From: Microvirga terrestris
GTDB taxonomy: Bacteria > Pseudomonadota > Alphaproteobacteria > Rhizobiales > Beijerinckiaceae
Direction: 5' to 3'
DNA: 64,000 nucleotides
Assembly: GCF_015694425.1 (NCBI RefSeq)
Contig: NZ_JADQDN010000004.1
Coordinates: 310,001 to 374,000 of the forward strand
Below the pieces are notes generated by a model that ran no database searches, was not told the origin of the DNA, and saw only the letters and a list, made by a program, of their open reading frames with translations. Numbering within the stretch: the stretch's first letter is position 1; each line of letters starts with the position of its first letter. This document shows positions 18,099 to 26,945 of this stretch, piece by piece. The translations under genes were made by a program, and so were the position numbers.

Positions 18099-20039
18099 AT
18101 GAGCATTGTCACGCATTTCGGCGAAACCCGCGTCAACACCACGACCAGTGGCAGACAAGAGTGGTCCTCAGTCGCGTCGCTCAAGGATGGAGGGTGGATT
18201 GTTACGTGGGAATCCAATGTAGCCGGAGACACCTTCCAGAGAATCTACCAACAGCGTTACGATGCCACGGGCGTGGCGGTCGGAGCCGAAGTCAGGGTCA
18301 GTCAGTCACCGTTCAACAAACAAAGCGAAGTATCTACCACGGGCCTCTCCGATGGCGGCTGGGTGGTCACCTGGATAGGGCAGGATGGGAATAGCGACGG
18401 CATCTTTCAGCAGCGTTTCAACGCTTACGGCCTGAGAGTTGGACATGAAACCAGAGTCAACACGACGACGGACAGTCTCCAAGCTGAGCCAACCATAACG
18501 GCTCTCGTAGGCGGAGGATGGGTTGTCACCTGGACCTCCAACACAGCCGGATACGGCACCGCCATTCATCAGCAACGGTATGGGGCCAACGGCTTTCCGA
18601 TCGGCACTGAAACGATGGTCGATAGTTGGCGTTATGGCGCTTACCGCCCGTCCGTTACGGCACTCGCCGACGGAGGATGGATTGTCACCTATCGGGGACA
18701 AGATCCCGGATCCACAGGTGATGAGTACATCTATCAACAGCGCTATGATGCCGATGGATGGACGGTTGATTATCCGATCCAAGTCAACGCTGTCATGGAA
18801 AACACATGGCAAACACTGCCGACAGTCACTGCACTGAAGGATGGCGGATGGGTCGTGACATGGACCTCAAGAACTGGGGATGAGTCCACTACCAGTGTTC
18901 GCCAACAACGCTTTGCCACCAATGGCGAGAAGATCGGTCCGGAAGTCCAGGTGAACGCCATCGCAGCCAGCGACCAGTTCGATTCTTCAGTTACAGCTTT
19001 GCCAGATGGTGGTTGGCTGATCACCTGGGCATCGGGTCCCGCAGTTCAAGATGCGAACCGGGATATCTACCAGCAGCGCTATGCCGCAAACGGCCAGAAG
19101 GTTGGTGGTGAAAACAGGGTGAACACCTTTACCGAGGGAGACCAATGGTTGGCCTCAGTCACGACGCTAGCGGACGGAGGCTGGGTCGTATCCTGGGGTT
19201 CGTCCGGCCAGGATGGTGACAGCTACGGGATTTACCAGCAGCGTTACACGGCAGATGGACAACAGGTCGGGCCGACAACCCCTACCGGTCTCAGCCTGGT
19301 CGGTAATCCCTTCACGGAGGGTGTGTCCGGTGGCTCTCAGACAGCCCAGGTTCTCGTTAAGGCGTTTGCCACCGATCAGCCCTTCACCTTCACCCTGCTT
19401 GACGATGCGGATGGTCGCTTCGCGCTGAGTTCGAGCGGAATATTGACGGTCAAAGATGGTGCGAAGCTCGACTACGAGCAGGCCCGGTCGCACCAAATTC
19501 TCGTCGCGGTAAAGGACACGCTCGGCGCTGAATATCGGTCTTGGATCAGGGTCGACGTCGGCGATGTTGCCTCTGAAACCGTAACCGGGAGCACCAACTC
19601 CGATGTTATCAAGGGAAACATGGGCAAGGACACGTTCAAGGGCGGCTCTGGTGATGACAAATTTTGGGGTGGTCTGGGTAACGACATTCTCACCGGTGAC
19701 ACAGGCAAGGACATCTTCGTGTTCGACACCAAGCCGAACAAGAAGAGCAATCTCGACAGGATCACCGACTTCTCCGTGAAGGATGATGCGATCTGGCTCG
19801 ACAATAAGGTCTTCGCCAAGCTCGGCAAGGCCGGCTCGGAGGCAAAGCCCGTGCAGATGAAGAAGGACTTCTTCACCATCGGCTCCAAAGCCAAGGACAA
19901 GAACGACTACATCGTCTACGATAAGACGAAGGGCGTGCTCTACTACGATGCCGACGGCTCGGGCAAAGGCAAGCAGGTGGAGATTGCCACCGTCTCCAAG
20001 AAACTCAGCCTTACCTACAAAGATCTATTCGTCATTTAA
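18099..20039 (+). CDS. Repeat protein with RTX-like C-terminus, probably type I secreted
   Basis: A 646-residue protein with no N-terminal signal peptide. Residues about 8-390 contain seven imperfect repeats of roughly 53 residues. Each has a core DGGWVVTW and, about 15-20 residues later, IYQQRY followed by G..VG.E..VN. A cadherin-like stretch (FTLLDDADGRFALSSSG) follows at about 430-490. Then come RTX-type calcium motifs near residue 513 (GGSGDDKFWGGLGNDILTG) and a C-terminal domain with DIFVFDTKPN and LDRITDFSVKDDAIWLDN, as in serralysin-type type I secretion domains. The protein should be exported without cleavage by a type I system, but none is encoded in the window. Base composition is visibly less GC-rich than its neighbours, and the 240 bp upstream is AT-rich. 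The function could be adhesion or a surface matrix. Confidence 0.85.
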   Translation: MSIVTHFGETRVNTTTSGRQEWSSVASLKDGGWIVTWESNVAGDTFQRIYQQRYDATGVAVGAEVRVSQSPFNKQSEVSTTGLSDGGWVVTWIGQDGNSDGIFQQRFNAYGLRVGHETRVNTTTDSLQAEPTITALVGGGWVVTWTSNTAGYGTAIHQQRYGANGFPIGTETMVDSWRYGAYRPSVTALADGGWIVTYRGQDPGSTGDEYIYQQRYDADGWTVDYPIQVNAVMENTWQTLPTVTALKDGGWVVTWTSRTGDESTTSVRQQRFATNGEKIGPEVQVNAIAASDQFDSSVTALPDGGWLITWASGPAVQDANRDIYQQRYAANGQKVGGENRVNTFTEGDQWLASVTTLADGGWVVSWGSSGQDGDSYGIYQQRYTADGQQVGPTTPTGLSLVGNPFTEGVSGGSQTAQVLVKAFATDQPFTFTLLDDADGRFALSSSGILTVKDGAKLDYEQARSHQILVAVKDTLGAEYRSWIRVDVGDVASETVTGSTNSDVIKGNMGKDTFKGGSGDDKFWGGLGNDILTGDTGKDIFVFDTKPNKKSNLDRITDFSVKDDAIWLDNKVFAKLGKAGSEAKPVQMKKDFFTIGSKAKDKNDYIVYDKTKGVLYYDADGSGKGKQVEIATVSKKLSLTYKDLFVI

Positions 20040-20144
20040 GCCAGAGGATTGAACAGACGGCATTGGCAGCTCTCTTACATCGAAGCTCTCCCATTTACGG
20101 GAAAATCCACTATGGTGCCTGTCAATTCATCAGGCGGGCCCATC

Positions 20145-21152
20145 ATGACCTCTCCTATTCTTGTGACCGGTGCGGCCGGGTTCATTGGCTTTCATGTGGT
20201 GCAGCGGCTTCTGGCTGATGGCCATCATGTGGTGGGCGTCGACAGCTTCACGCCTTACTACGACATCAGCCTCAAAGAGGCCCGCTTCGCTCGGCTCGCC
20301 CCGCATAACACCTTTCTGGGCGAGCGCCTGGATCTCGCCGACCCGCAGGCCACCCGCGACCTGTTCCAGCACCACCGCTTCGAGCGGGTCATCCATCTGG
20401 CCGCGCAGCCGGGCGTACGCTTTGTCGATCCGCAGCCCTACACGGCCTCCAACCTCATGGGCTTCATGAGCATGCTCGAGGCCTGCCGTCATGGAGCGGT
20501 CCAGCACCTCGTCTATGCCTCGTCGAGCTCGGTCTACGGCGCCAACCGCAAGCTGCCGTTTTCCGAGCACGACACCACGGATCATCCGATCAGCCTCTAT
20601 GCCGCCACCAAAAAGGCGAACGAGATGATGGCCCATTCCTACGCGTCCCTGTTCGGCCTTCCCTCAACGGGCCTGCGCTTCTTCACCGTCTACGGTCCCT
20701 GGGGCCGGCCCGACATGGCGGTGTACAAGTTCACCCATGCCATCGCGCAAGAGCGCGAGATCCTGGTGGCCCATGCCGGCAAGGTTTGGCGCGACTTCAC
20801 GTATGTGGACGACATCGTGGAGGGCATCGTGCGCCTGGTCGAGCGCGCGCCCTCGGGCGATCCGGCTTGGGACGCGGAAAATCCCGATCCGGCCACGAGT
20901 GCTGCGCCGCACCGGGTCTACAACATCGGCAACGATAGCCCTGAGGAGGTCAACCGGCTGATCGCCCTCATCGAGGAAGCTCTCGGCAAGAAAGCGAACC
21001 GCGTCGACGTGCCCCTACCGCCGGGCGACGTGCTGGAGACCCGCGCGGATGTGACGGACCTGCGCCGCGACGTGGGCTTTGCGCCCGCGACGTCATTGGA
21101 GGAAGGCATCCGGCGCTTCGTTGCGTGGTACCGTGAATATCATAAGGCCTGA
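20145..21152 (+). CDS. UDP-glucuronate 4-epimerase-type NAD-dependent epimerase
   Basis: An extended short-chain dehydrogenase of 335 residues. The NAD site is TGAAGFIGFHV at the N-terminus. The catalytic serine lies in YASSSSVYG and the YxxxK pair in YAATKK. The segment GVRFVDPQPY and the length match UDP-glucuronic acid epimerases (LpsL/CapI type), giving UDP-galacturonate for LPS or capsule. The ATG at 20145 gives the standard N-terminus; the frame extends to 20049. The next gene starts 1 bp after its stop, so the two are co-transcribed. Confidence 0.88.
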   Translation: MTSPILVTGAAGFIGFHVVQRLLADGHHVVGVDSFTPYYDISLKEARFARLAPHNTFLGERLDLADPQATRDLFQHHRFERVIHLAAQPGVRFVDPQPYTASNLMGFMSMLEACRHGAVQHLVYASSSSVYGANRKLPFSEHDTTDHPISLYAATKKANEMMAHSYASLFGLPSTGLRFFTVYGPWGRPDMAVYKFTHAIAQEREILVAHAGKVWRDFTYVDDIVEGIVRLVERAPSGDPAWDAENPDPATSAAPHRVYNIGNDSPEEVNRLIALIEEALGKKANRVDVPLPPGDVLETRADVTDLRRDVGFAPATSLEEGIRRFVAWYREYHKA

Positions 21153-21153
21153 C

Positions 21154-22233
21154 ATGATTGGTCCTTCCTGGATGATTGTGTCCTTTGCTTTTCTCGGCGT
21201 CCTGATCGGGACCGCTCTCGTGTCCTCCTTTTTGATCCTTGGCCTGAAGCCCTTGCTCATCCGCTATGCATTGGCACGCCCCAATGCTCGGTCGAGCCAC
21301 AAAGTGCCGACACCGCAAGGCGGCGGCATCGCCGTCGTCGGTGCGGGCCTCATTATGGCATGCGCAATTCTTCTGAACACGGACGTGCCTGCCGGGACAT
21401 TTCTCGGTGTTGCTGCAGCGGCCGTGATGCTTGCGATCGTCGGAGCCGTGGACGACATCCGGCCGCTGCACCCTGCGCCTCGTCTGCTGTTGCAGGTCAT
21501 GGCCGTAATGGCAGTGGTGTTGATCAGCAATGTGCGGGTATTTCCAGACACAGTTCCATTGATCGTCGAGCGGATCGTTCTGGTGATCGGCGGCGTCTGG
21601 TTCGTAAACCTCGTCAACTTCATGGATGGCATCGACTGGATCACTGTGGCGGAGATGATCCCGATTACCGCGTTTTTTCCGTTGGTCGCTCTTGTGGCAA
21701 CGGCTCTCGCGCCATCGGATCATTGGTTCTATCAACTATTCAATCCGCTGGTCGTTTGGACCTCTCTTGCCCTCTGCGGCGCCCTCCTCGGCTTCGCGCC
21801 CTTCAACAAGCCCGTCGCCCGCCTCTTCCTCGGCGATGTGGGCTCGCTTCCCATCGGCCTCCTCGTCGGCTGGATGCTGCTGGAGCTTGCCGGAACCGGC
21901 GCGCTCACGGCCGCTCTCCTGCTGCCGCTCTATTATCTCATGGACGCCACCATCACCCTGCTGCGCCGCTTACGCCGCCGTGAAAAGGTGTGGGAGGCGC
22001 ATCGCAGCCATTTCTACCAGCAGGCCACCGACAACGGCTTCTCGGCGCTCGACGTCAGCGCCCATGTGTTCGGGCTCAACCTTGTCCTCGCCGGCCTCGC
22101 CGCTATGACATTGGTCTGGCCCTCGGGCGCCGTGCAGATCGTGGCGCTTGTCTTAGGCGCCGTCCTCGTCGGCCTGGTCCTCAGGCGCTTTTCCACCCCA
22201 CGCCAGACAATTCCCTTGGAGGTTTCCCGATGA
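21154..22233 (+). CDS. GT4/MraY-family undecaprenyl-phosphate sugar-phosphate transferase
   Basis: 359 residues with about ten membrane helices. The family motifs are PTPQGGG, VGAVDD (metal-binding aspartates), NFMDGID, FLGDVGSLPIG and HRSHFYQ. It resembles WbpL/WecA enzymes, which start O-antigen or exopolysaccharide synthesis by moving a sugar-1-phosphate onto undecaprenyl phosphate at the inner membrane. The donor sugar is not readable from sequence. It begins 1 bp after the epimerase and overlaps the next gene by 4 bp (ATGA). Confidence 0.9.
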   Translation: MIGPSWMIVSFAFLGVLIGTALVSSFLILGLKPLLIRYALARPNARSSHKVPTPQGGGIAVVGAGLIMACAILLNTDVPAGTFLGVAAAAVMLAIVGAVDDIRPLHPAPRLLLQVMAVMAVVLISNVRVFPDTVPLIVERIVLVIGGVWFVNLVNFMDGIDWITVAEMIPITAFFPLVALVATALAPSDHWFYQLFNPLVVWTSLALCGALLGFAPFNKPVARLFLGDVGSLPIGLLVGWMLLELAGTGALTAALLLPLYYLMDATITLLRRLRRREKVWEAHRSHFYQQATDNGFSALDVSAHVFGLNLVLAGLAAMTLVWPSGAVQIVALVLGAVLVGLVLRRFSTPRQTIPLEVSR

Positions 22234-23171
22234 ACGCACCCCTGATTGCCCTCACCGGCGCAACGGGCTTCATCGGACGACACCTCCTCACTGAGCTGCC
22301 CAAGCGCGGCTATCGGGTCCGGGTGCTGCTGCGCCGCCCGTCCGAGGTGCCGGCGGGAGCCGCAAGCGCCGTGATCGGCGACATCGCCTCGCCGCACAAC
22401 ATGGCCGCGGCCTTGCGCGACGTGGACATGGTGATCCACTCGGCCGGCCTGGCGCATGCCATGTCGGGACGGCCCGAGGACGATTACCGCAGCATCAACA
22501 CGGACGCGACGGTGAAGCTCGCCCAATCGGCCGAGCGCGCCGGCGTGAAGCGCTTCGTCTTCCTCTCCTCGATCCGGGCGCAGAGCGGTCCTTCCACTGA
22601 TCGCGTGCTGACGGAGGAGATGGAGCCTCACCCCACGGACGCCTATGGCCGCTCGAAGCTCGACGCCGAGCGCGGCTTGGCTGAACTTAAATTAGACTGG
22701 GTGGCCCTGCGCCCAGTCCTCGTCTATGGCCCCGGCGTGAAGGGCAACATGGCCGCCCTGCTCGGCCTCGCACAATCGCCCTGGCCCCTGCCGCTCGGCG
22801 GCCTCAAGGCCAAGCGGTCCGTTGTCTCCCTCGACAACCTGACGGCGGCCGTGGACACGGTCCTGAAGGCGGACGGGCCTCTGAGGCGCCCGTTCATCGT
22901 GGCCGATCCTGATCCGGTCACGATCCCCGAGATGGTGAGTGCCCTGCGTGAGGGTTTTGGACACGGGCCGGGACTGATTCCGGTTCCGTCCTTCGTCCTC
23001 AAAGGGGCGGCGGCTCTGGCGGGAAAAGGCGAGGCCTATCAGCGGCTGGCGGGCTCGCTGGTGGCGAGCCCGGAGGCCTTGCGGCGCTTAGGGTGGCAGC
23101 CGGTCAGTTCGACGCGAGACGCGCTTGCGGCGCTGGCGCGGCAAGCGGGGGCGCCGGCGCCCGGCGCTTGA
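22230..23171 (+). CDS. NAD-dependent epimerase/dehydratase family protein
   Basis: A 313-residue extended short-chain dehydrogenase with TGATGFIGRHLL for nucleotide binding, FLSSIRAQSG and YGRSK (YxxxK). It resembles the UDP-sugar or keto-sugar reductase type often found next to WbpL-like transferases. The start is fixed by GGAGG 8 nt upstream and by the ATGA overlap. The last 68 bp overlap the 3' end of the convergent dehydratase gene. The exact substrate is unknown. Confidence 0.87.
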   Translation: MNAPLIALTGATGFIGRHLLTELPKRGYRVRVLLRRPSEVPAGAASAVIGDIASPHNMAAALRDVDMVIHSAGLAHAMSGRPEDDYRSINTDATVKLAQSAERAGVKRFVFLSSIRAQSGPSTDRVLTEEMEPHPTDAYGRSKLDAERGLAELKLDWVALRPVLVYGPGVKGNMAALLGLAQSPWPLPLGGLKAKRSVVSLDNLTAAVDTVLKADGPLRRPFIVADPDPVTIPEMVSALREGFGHGPGLIPVPSFVLKGAAALAGKGEAYQRLAGSLVASPEALRRLGWQPVSSTRDALAALARQAGAPAPGA

Positions 23172-25068
23172 ATTCCGGGATCGCTTCCTCGAACACCCGC
23201 TCGGCCAGCCCCCGGTCGCCATCGACAAGGGCACGGTCCAGAATCTTGAGCCATTGCTCGACCCGCTCGCGATCGGCGAAGATGGGCTTTGCCGCCATGA
23301 CGCCGTCGATGCCGATTTCCGCGCGGGGCTCCTCGCGGGCGAACAGGATTTCGTGCAGGCGCTCGCCCGCACGGGCTCCGGTGACGGCGATCTCGATATC
23401 TTCGCCCGGCTCGTAGCCGGCGAGCCGGATCATGCGCTCGGCGAGCTCGTAGATGCGAACCGGCTGGCCCATCTTCAGCACATAGACCGAGGCGCGCTCG
23501 TCGCCGTTGGAGCGCTCGGTCAGGGACCGGCTTTCCTCCGCATGGGACGCGGAGGTGAGCACCAGGTCGGCCGCCTCGCGGGTGGTCATGAAGTAGCGCA
23601 CCATGTCCGGATGGGTGACCGTGACGGGCCCGCCGCGGGCGATCTGCGCCTTGAACTTCGGCACCACGGAGCCGACCGAGCCCAGCACGTTGCCGAAGCG
23701 CACCGCGATGGTGCGGGTGGCACCGTTGCGGCCCATGAACTCGGCATCGAGCGCCTGCCCGTACATCTCGGCGAAGCGCTTGGTGGCGCCGAGCATGGAG
23801 ACCGGATCGATGGCCTTGTCGGTGGAGATCATCACGATGGTATCGGCGCCGGCCTCGACCGCCGCATCGGCCACGTTCACCGAGCCGAAGACATTGGTCT
23901 TGATGCCTTCCGTCCAGTTCTTCTCGAGATAGGGCACATGCTTGAGGGCGGCCGCGTGGAAGACCACCTCCGGCTTGAATTCGTTCATGACCTCGCGCAC
24001 CCGCTCCCGGTCGCGCACGTCGGCGATCACGCCGTCCACATTGGTGTCGCTCGACAGGAGCGTCGGGTTTTCGAGAATGTGGTGCAGAGACGGCTCGGAA
24101 CTCTCCAGGATCAGAAGATCGCTCGCCCCGAAGGCGACTGCGCGGGTGCAGATCTCGGACCCGATGGAGCCGCCGCCTCCGGTGACGAGCACGCGCTTGC
24201 CGCGGATGAAATTTTCCAGCCGCTGCCGGTCGATCTGCACGGTGGGGCGCAGGAGCAGGTCCTCGATTTCGAGCGGCGCGAGCTCGGCATTGCGCATGCC
24301 CTCGCCCAGGCTCGTCACCCGCACCAGAGGAAGGCCGAGACGGCGCGCGCGGGCGAGCAGCATGTCCGGGTTCGCTTCCGGCGTCAGGGCGCTCGGGGTC
24401 GCGACCAGCCGGCGGATCGGCACGCCCCGCTCCTGGAAGTCCTGCACCACCTGGTCCATGTCCGCGAATGTGCCCAGCACCGGGACGCCGCGCATGGACT
24501 GGCCGAGATCGTCGCTGCGGTAGGAGAGAATGCCCCGGGGCTGAATCTTCCCGACCGTGCCCGCTTCGATGGCCCGCAGGATCACCTCCACATCTGCGAC
24601 ACGCCCGAGCAGCAGGGTCGGCGTGCTGGAATCCCGCTGCAGGCTGTTCCGGGACCGGGCGTATTTCAGGTATCGGAAGGCGAGCCGCGGGCCGCCCAGC
24701 AGGAACATCTGGATCAGCCAGTAGAGGGCAATCGTGATCTTGCCGAAATAGAACGTTCCCAGGAATTGCGGCGAGACGAGGATGTAGTCGACCACCAGCA
24801 GGGTCAGGGCCAGGATGGTGGAAGCCCGGAAGATGTTGAACAGGTCCGGCAGGGAGGCGAAGCGCCACTTGGAGCGGTAGAGCTGGGAGAACCAGTAGAC
24901 CACGCCGGCGAAGGCGATGAAGGGCGGCAGGAAAAGCGGCAGATGAACGAGACGCTCGTTCAAAAGCGGCCCCTCGAAGCGCACGAAGAACGTCGCGAGG
25001 ACGGCCACGCCCGTCATCACGAGATCATGCATAACGATGAGAGTTTTCTTGAAGTCCTGCCGATTCAT
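23104..25068 (-). CDS. FlaA1/CapD-type nucleotide-sugar 4,6-dehydratase
   Basis: A 654-residue protein. Four N-terminal membrane helices (residues 1-115) precede a CoA-binding-like domain and a large SDR domain with TGGGGSIGSEI near residue 297. VFHAAALKHVPYLEKN and STDKAIDPVSMLGATKR follow, in the WbpM/PglF/CapD pattern. Lys replaces the usual Tyr position in this family (MLGATKR region). It should convert UDP-GlcNAc or a similar sugar to the 4-keto-6-deoxy form for surface glycan synthesis. It converges on the epimerase with a 68-bp overlap. Confidence 0.9.
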   Translation of the reverse strand: MNRQDFKKTLIVMHDLVMTGVAVLATFFVRFEGPLLNERLVHLPLFLPPFIAFAGVVYWFSQLYRSKWRFASLPDLFNIFRASTILALTLLVVDYILVSPQFLGTFYFGKITIALYWLIQMFLLGGPRLAFRYLKYARSRNSLQRDSSTPTLLLGRVADVEVILRAIEAGTVGKIQPRGILSYRSDDLGQSMRGVPVLGTFADMDQVVQDFQERGVPIRRLVATPSALTPEANPDMLLARARRLGLPLVRVTSLGEGMRNAELAPLEIEDLLLRPTVQIDRQRLENFIRGKRVLVTGGGGSIGSEICTRAVAFGASDLLILESSEPSLHHILENPTLLSSDTNVDGVIADVRDRERVREVMNEFKPEVVFHAAALKHVPYLEKNWTEGIKTNVFGSVNVADAAVEAGADTIVMISTDKAIDPVSMLGATKRFAEMYGQALDAEFMGRNGATRTIAVRFGNVLGSVGSVVPKFKAQIARGGPVTVTHPDMVRYFMTTREAADLVLTSASHAEESRSLTERSNGDERASVYVLKMGQPVRIYELAERMIRLAGYEPGEDIEIAVTGARAGERLHEILFAREEPRAEIGIDGVMAAKPIFADRERVEQWLKILDRALVDGDRGLAERVFEEAIPEFKRRAPAPPLAAPAPQARLASN

Positions 25069-25161
25069 GGCCCTGCCGTCTGCTGCCCCGGGGTATCGGA
25101 TGGGCTCACCTCTTTGTCAATGTAACGTTGTCCTTCCAAAGATGCCTCGAACGCAGGCCTC

Positions 25162-25944
25162 TCACGGATCGGGCAGAGGGCCCTGGGCCAGCACCAGAAG
25201 GCCTGCCTCCTCCCGGGTGACCCGTGCCCGAATGCCGAAGCTGGAGCCAAGATGGGCTTCGGTCAGAACCGTTTCCGGTAGGCCGGAAACCTCGACTTTT
25301 CCTTGATCCAGCAGGACGATCCGGTCGGCGAACCGGGCCGCGAGGTTCAGATCGTGCAGGATCGCCACCACGGTAGCGCCGGCTCGGGCACGGGCCTTGA
25401 GGACTTCGAGCACGATGAGCTGATGGCGCGGATCGAGCGCCGCGACGGGCTCGTCGGCCAGGAGAACCGGCGCCTGCGTCGCGAGAGCGCGGGCCAGCAG
25501 CATCCGGGCGCGCTCACCGCCTGACAGGGAGGTGGCGGGACGGCTCTCGAAGCCCTCAAGCGCGACGGCCCGGAGCGCCGCCTCAACGGCCTCCCGGCCT
25601 TTTGCCGGAAGCTCCTCCGGCCTCTCCCCGAAAGGCAGGCGGCCGAGCGCGACGACTTTCGCGACCGGCAGGGGCCAGGCCACCCCACCGCCCTGCGGCA
25701 GGTAGGCAATGGCCCGCGCCCGCTCGGAGGCCGGCATCCGGGCGATGGGTGTTCCGTTCAAGGCAACCTCTCCGGCCGAGGGCCGCACCAGCCCGGCCAT
25801 GGCGCGCAGCAGGGTCGTCTTTCCGGCGCCGTTGGGGCCGATCAGCGCCGTCAGGCACCCGGGCTCCAGGGACAGGTCGATGCCCTGGAGCGCGCGGCTT
25901 GGCCCGAGATCGACCGCAAGGGAGCGGACCTCAAGGCGCTTCAT
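25162..25944 (-). CDS. FecE/HmuV-like ABC transporter ATP-binding protein
   Basis: 260 residues with intact Walker A (GPNGAGKTT), Q-loop (YLPQGG), signature LSGGERAR, Walker B (VLLADEP) and the H-loop in ILHDLNLAARFADR. The last motif is typical of iron-siderophore, haem and B12 importers. The ATG at 25944 overlaps the permease stop by 4 bp (ATGA). No substrate-binding protein is adjacent, so the ligand (siderophore, haem or cobalamin) is undetermined. Walker B has Ala where Leu is usual, which is minor. Confidence 0.88.
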   Translation of the reverse strand: MKRLEVRSLAVDLGPSRALQGIDLSLEPGCLTALIGPNGAGKTTLLRAMAGLVRPSAGEVALNGTPIARMPASERARAIAYLPQGGGVAWPLPVAKVVALGRLPFGERPEELPAKGREAVEAALRAVALEGFESRPATSLSGGERARMLLARALATQAPVLLADEPVAALDPRHQLIVLEVLKARARAGATVVAILHDLNLAARFADRIVLLDQGKVEVSGLPETVLTEAHLGSSFGIRARVTREEAGLLVLAQGPLPDP

Positions 25945-26945
25945 GCGGGCGTCTCCACCAGCTCCGCCTTGCGGCGGGCGATCACCCAGAGAAAGAACGG
26001 CACGCCGATCAGCGCCGTGAGCACGCCGACCTTGACCTCGGCCCCGGACGGGATGAGGCGCACCGTGCAGTCTGCGGCCAGCAGCAGGGCTGCTCCCGCA
26101 AGGCCTGCGGGCACAAGCGTGCGGGCGGGATCGTAACCCACGAATGGCCGCACCAGATGGGGCGCCACGAGGCCCACGAAGCCGATGGACCCGGCGACCG
26201 CCACCGAGGCGCCCGTGCCGATGGCGGCACCCGCAACGATCAGCCCCCGGAGCCGGGCCACGTCGGTCCCGAGGCTGCGCGCCGTTTCCTCTCCGAGCGC
26301 CAGGGCGCGCAGGCCCGAAGAGGCTTTCAGGATCAGGAGCGAGGCGAAGAGAATGAACGGGGCGGCCAACAGCACATGGACCATGGACCGATCCTCGAAG
26401 GAGCCCAGCAGCCAGAACACGATCTCCGTGACCGCGAAGGGATTGGGCGACAGGCTGATGGCGAGCGAGGTGCCGGCGCCCGCGAGGCTCCCGACTGCAA
26501 GGCCGGCGAGAACCAGCACCACGATGGTGGCGTTTTTCCCCGCAACCGCCACCACGAGGGCGATCGAGAGCAGCGCCCCGGCGATGGCCGCGAAGGGCAG
26601 GGCCCAGGACAGGGTGCCGATGAGGCCGGAATAGATCACGAGCACCGCCCCGAAGGCCGCCGCCTGCGGCGCGCCGAACACCGCCGTGTCGGCAAGCGGA
26701 TTGCGCAGCAAACCCTGCAACCCCGCGCCGGACAGGCCGAAGACCCAGCCGATCATGAGGGCAAGCAGCGTGCGCGGCAGGCGGATCTCCCGCACGACGA
26801 TGCTGGCCGCGCCCTGATCCGACACGAGGGCTTTCAGCGCTGTGAGGATCGCGATCGGCGCCGGGCCGACCACCAGAGAGGCGAGGCACAAGCCTGCGAC
26901 GAGGACGATGAGGCCTGGGATGAGGGGCGACCGGGCGAGGGACAT
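25941..26945 (-). CDS. FecCD-family ABC transporter permease
   Basis: 334 residues with about nine to ten membrane helices. Family marks are RLPRTLLALMIG, GAGLQGLLRNPLADTAVFG and GFVGLVAPHLVR. It is the inner-membrane channel of an iron-chelate or B12 importer, translationally coupled to the ATPase. The ATG at 26945 gives the usual N-terminus; the open frame further up is repeat DNA. A second, complete FecCD-type system (hmuTUV) is at 45.8-48.5 kb, so this is a separate importer. Confidence 0.88.
   Translation of the reverse strand: MSLARSPLIPGLIVLVAGLCLASLVVGPAPIAILTALKALVSDQGAASIVVREIRLPRTLLALMIGWVFGLSGAGLQGLLRNPLADTAVFGAPQAAAFGAVLVIYSGLIGTLSWALPFAAIAGALLSIALVVAVAGKNATIVVLVLAGLAVGSLAGAGTSLAISLSPNPFAVTEIVFWLLGSFEDRSMVHVLLAAPFILFASLLILKASSGLRALALGEETARSLGTDVARLRGLIVAGAAIGTGASVAVAGSIGFVGLVAPHLVRPFVGYDPARTLVPAGLAGAALLLAADCTVRLIPSGAEVKVGVLTALIGVPFFLWVIARRKAELVETPA

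Noticed and set aside
18099..20039. A complete type I secretion locus
   Set aside because: Only the RTX-like substrate is present. No ABC/HlyB, HlyD or TolC-type genes flank it; the ABC-like gene upstream lacks ATPase motifs and a membrane fusion partner.
23125..25125. Plus-strand frame of 666 codons opposite the CapD-type dehydratase
   Set aside because: Shadow composition without any recognisable motif; the minus strand has the complete SDR pattern.
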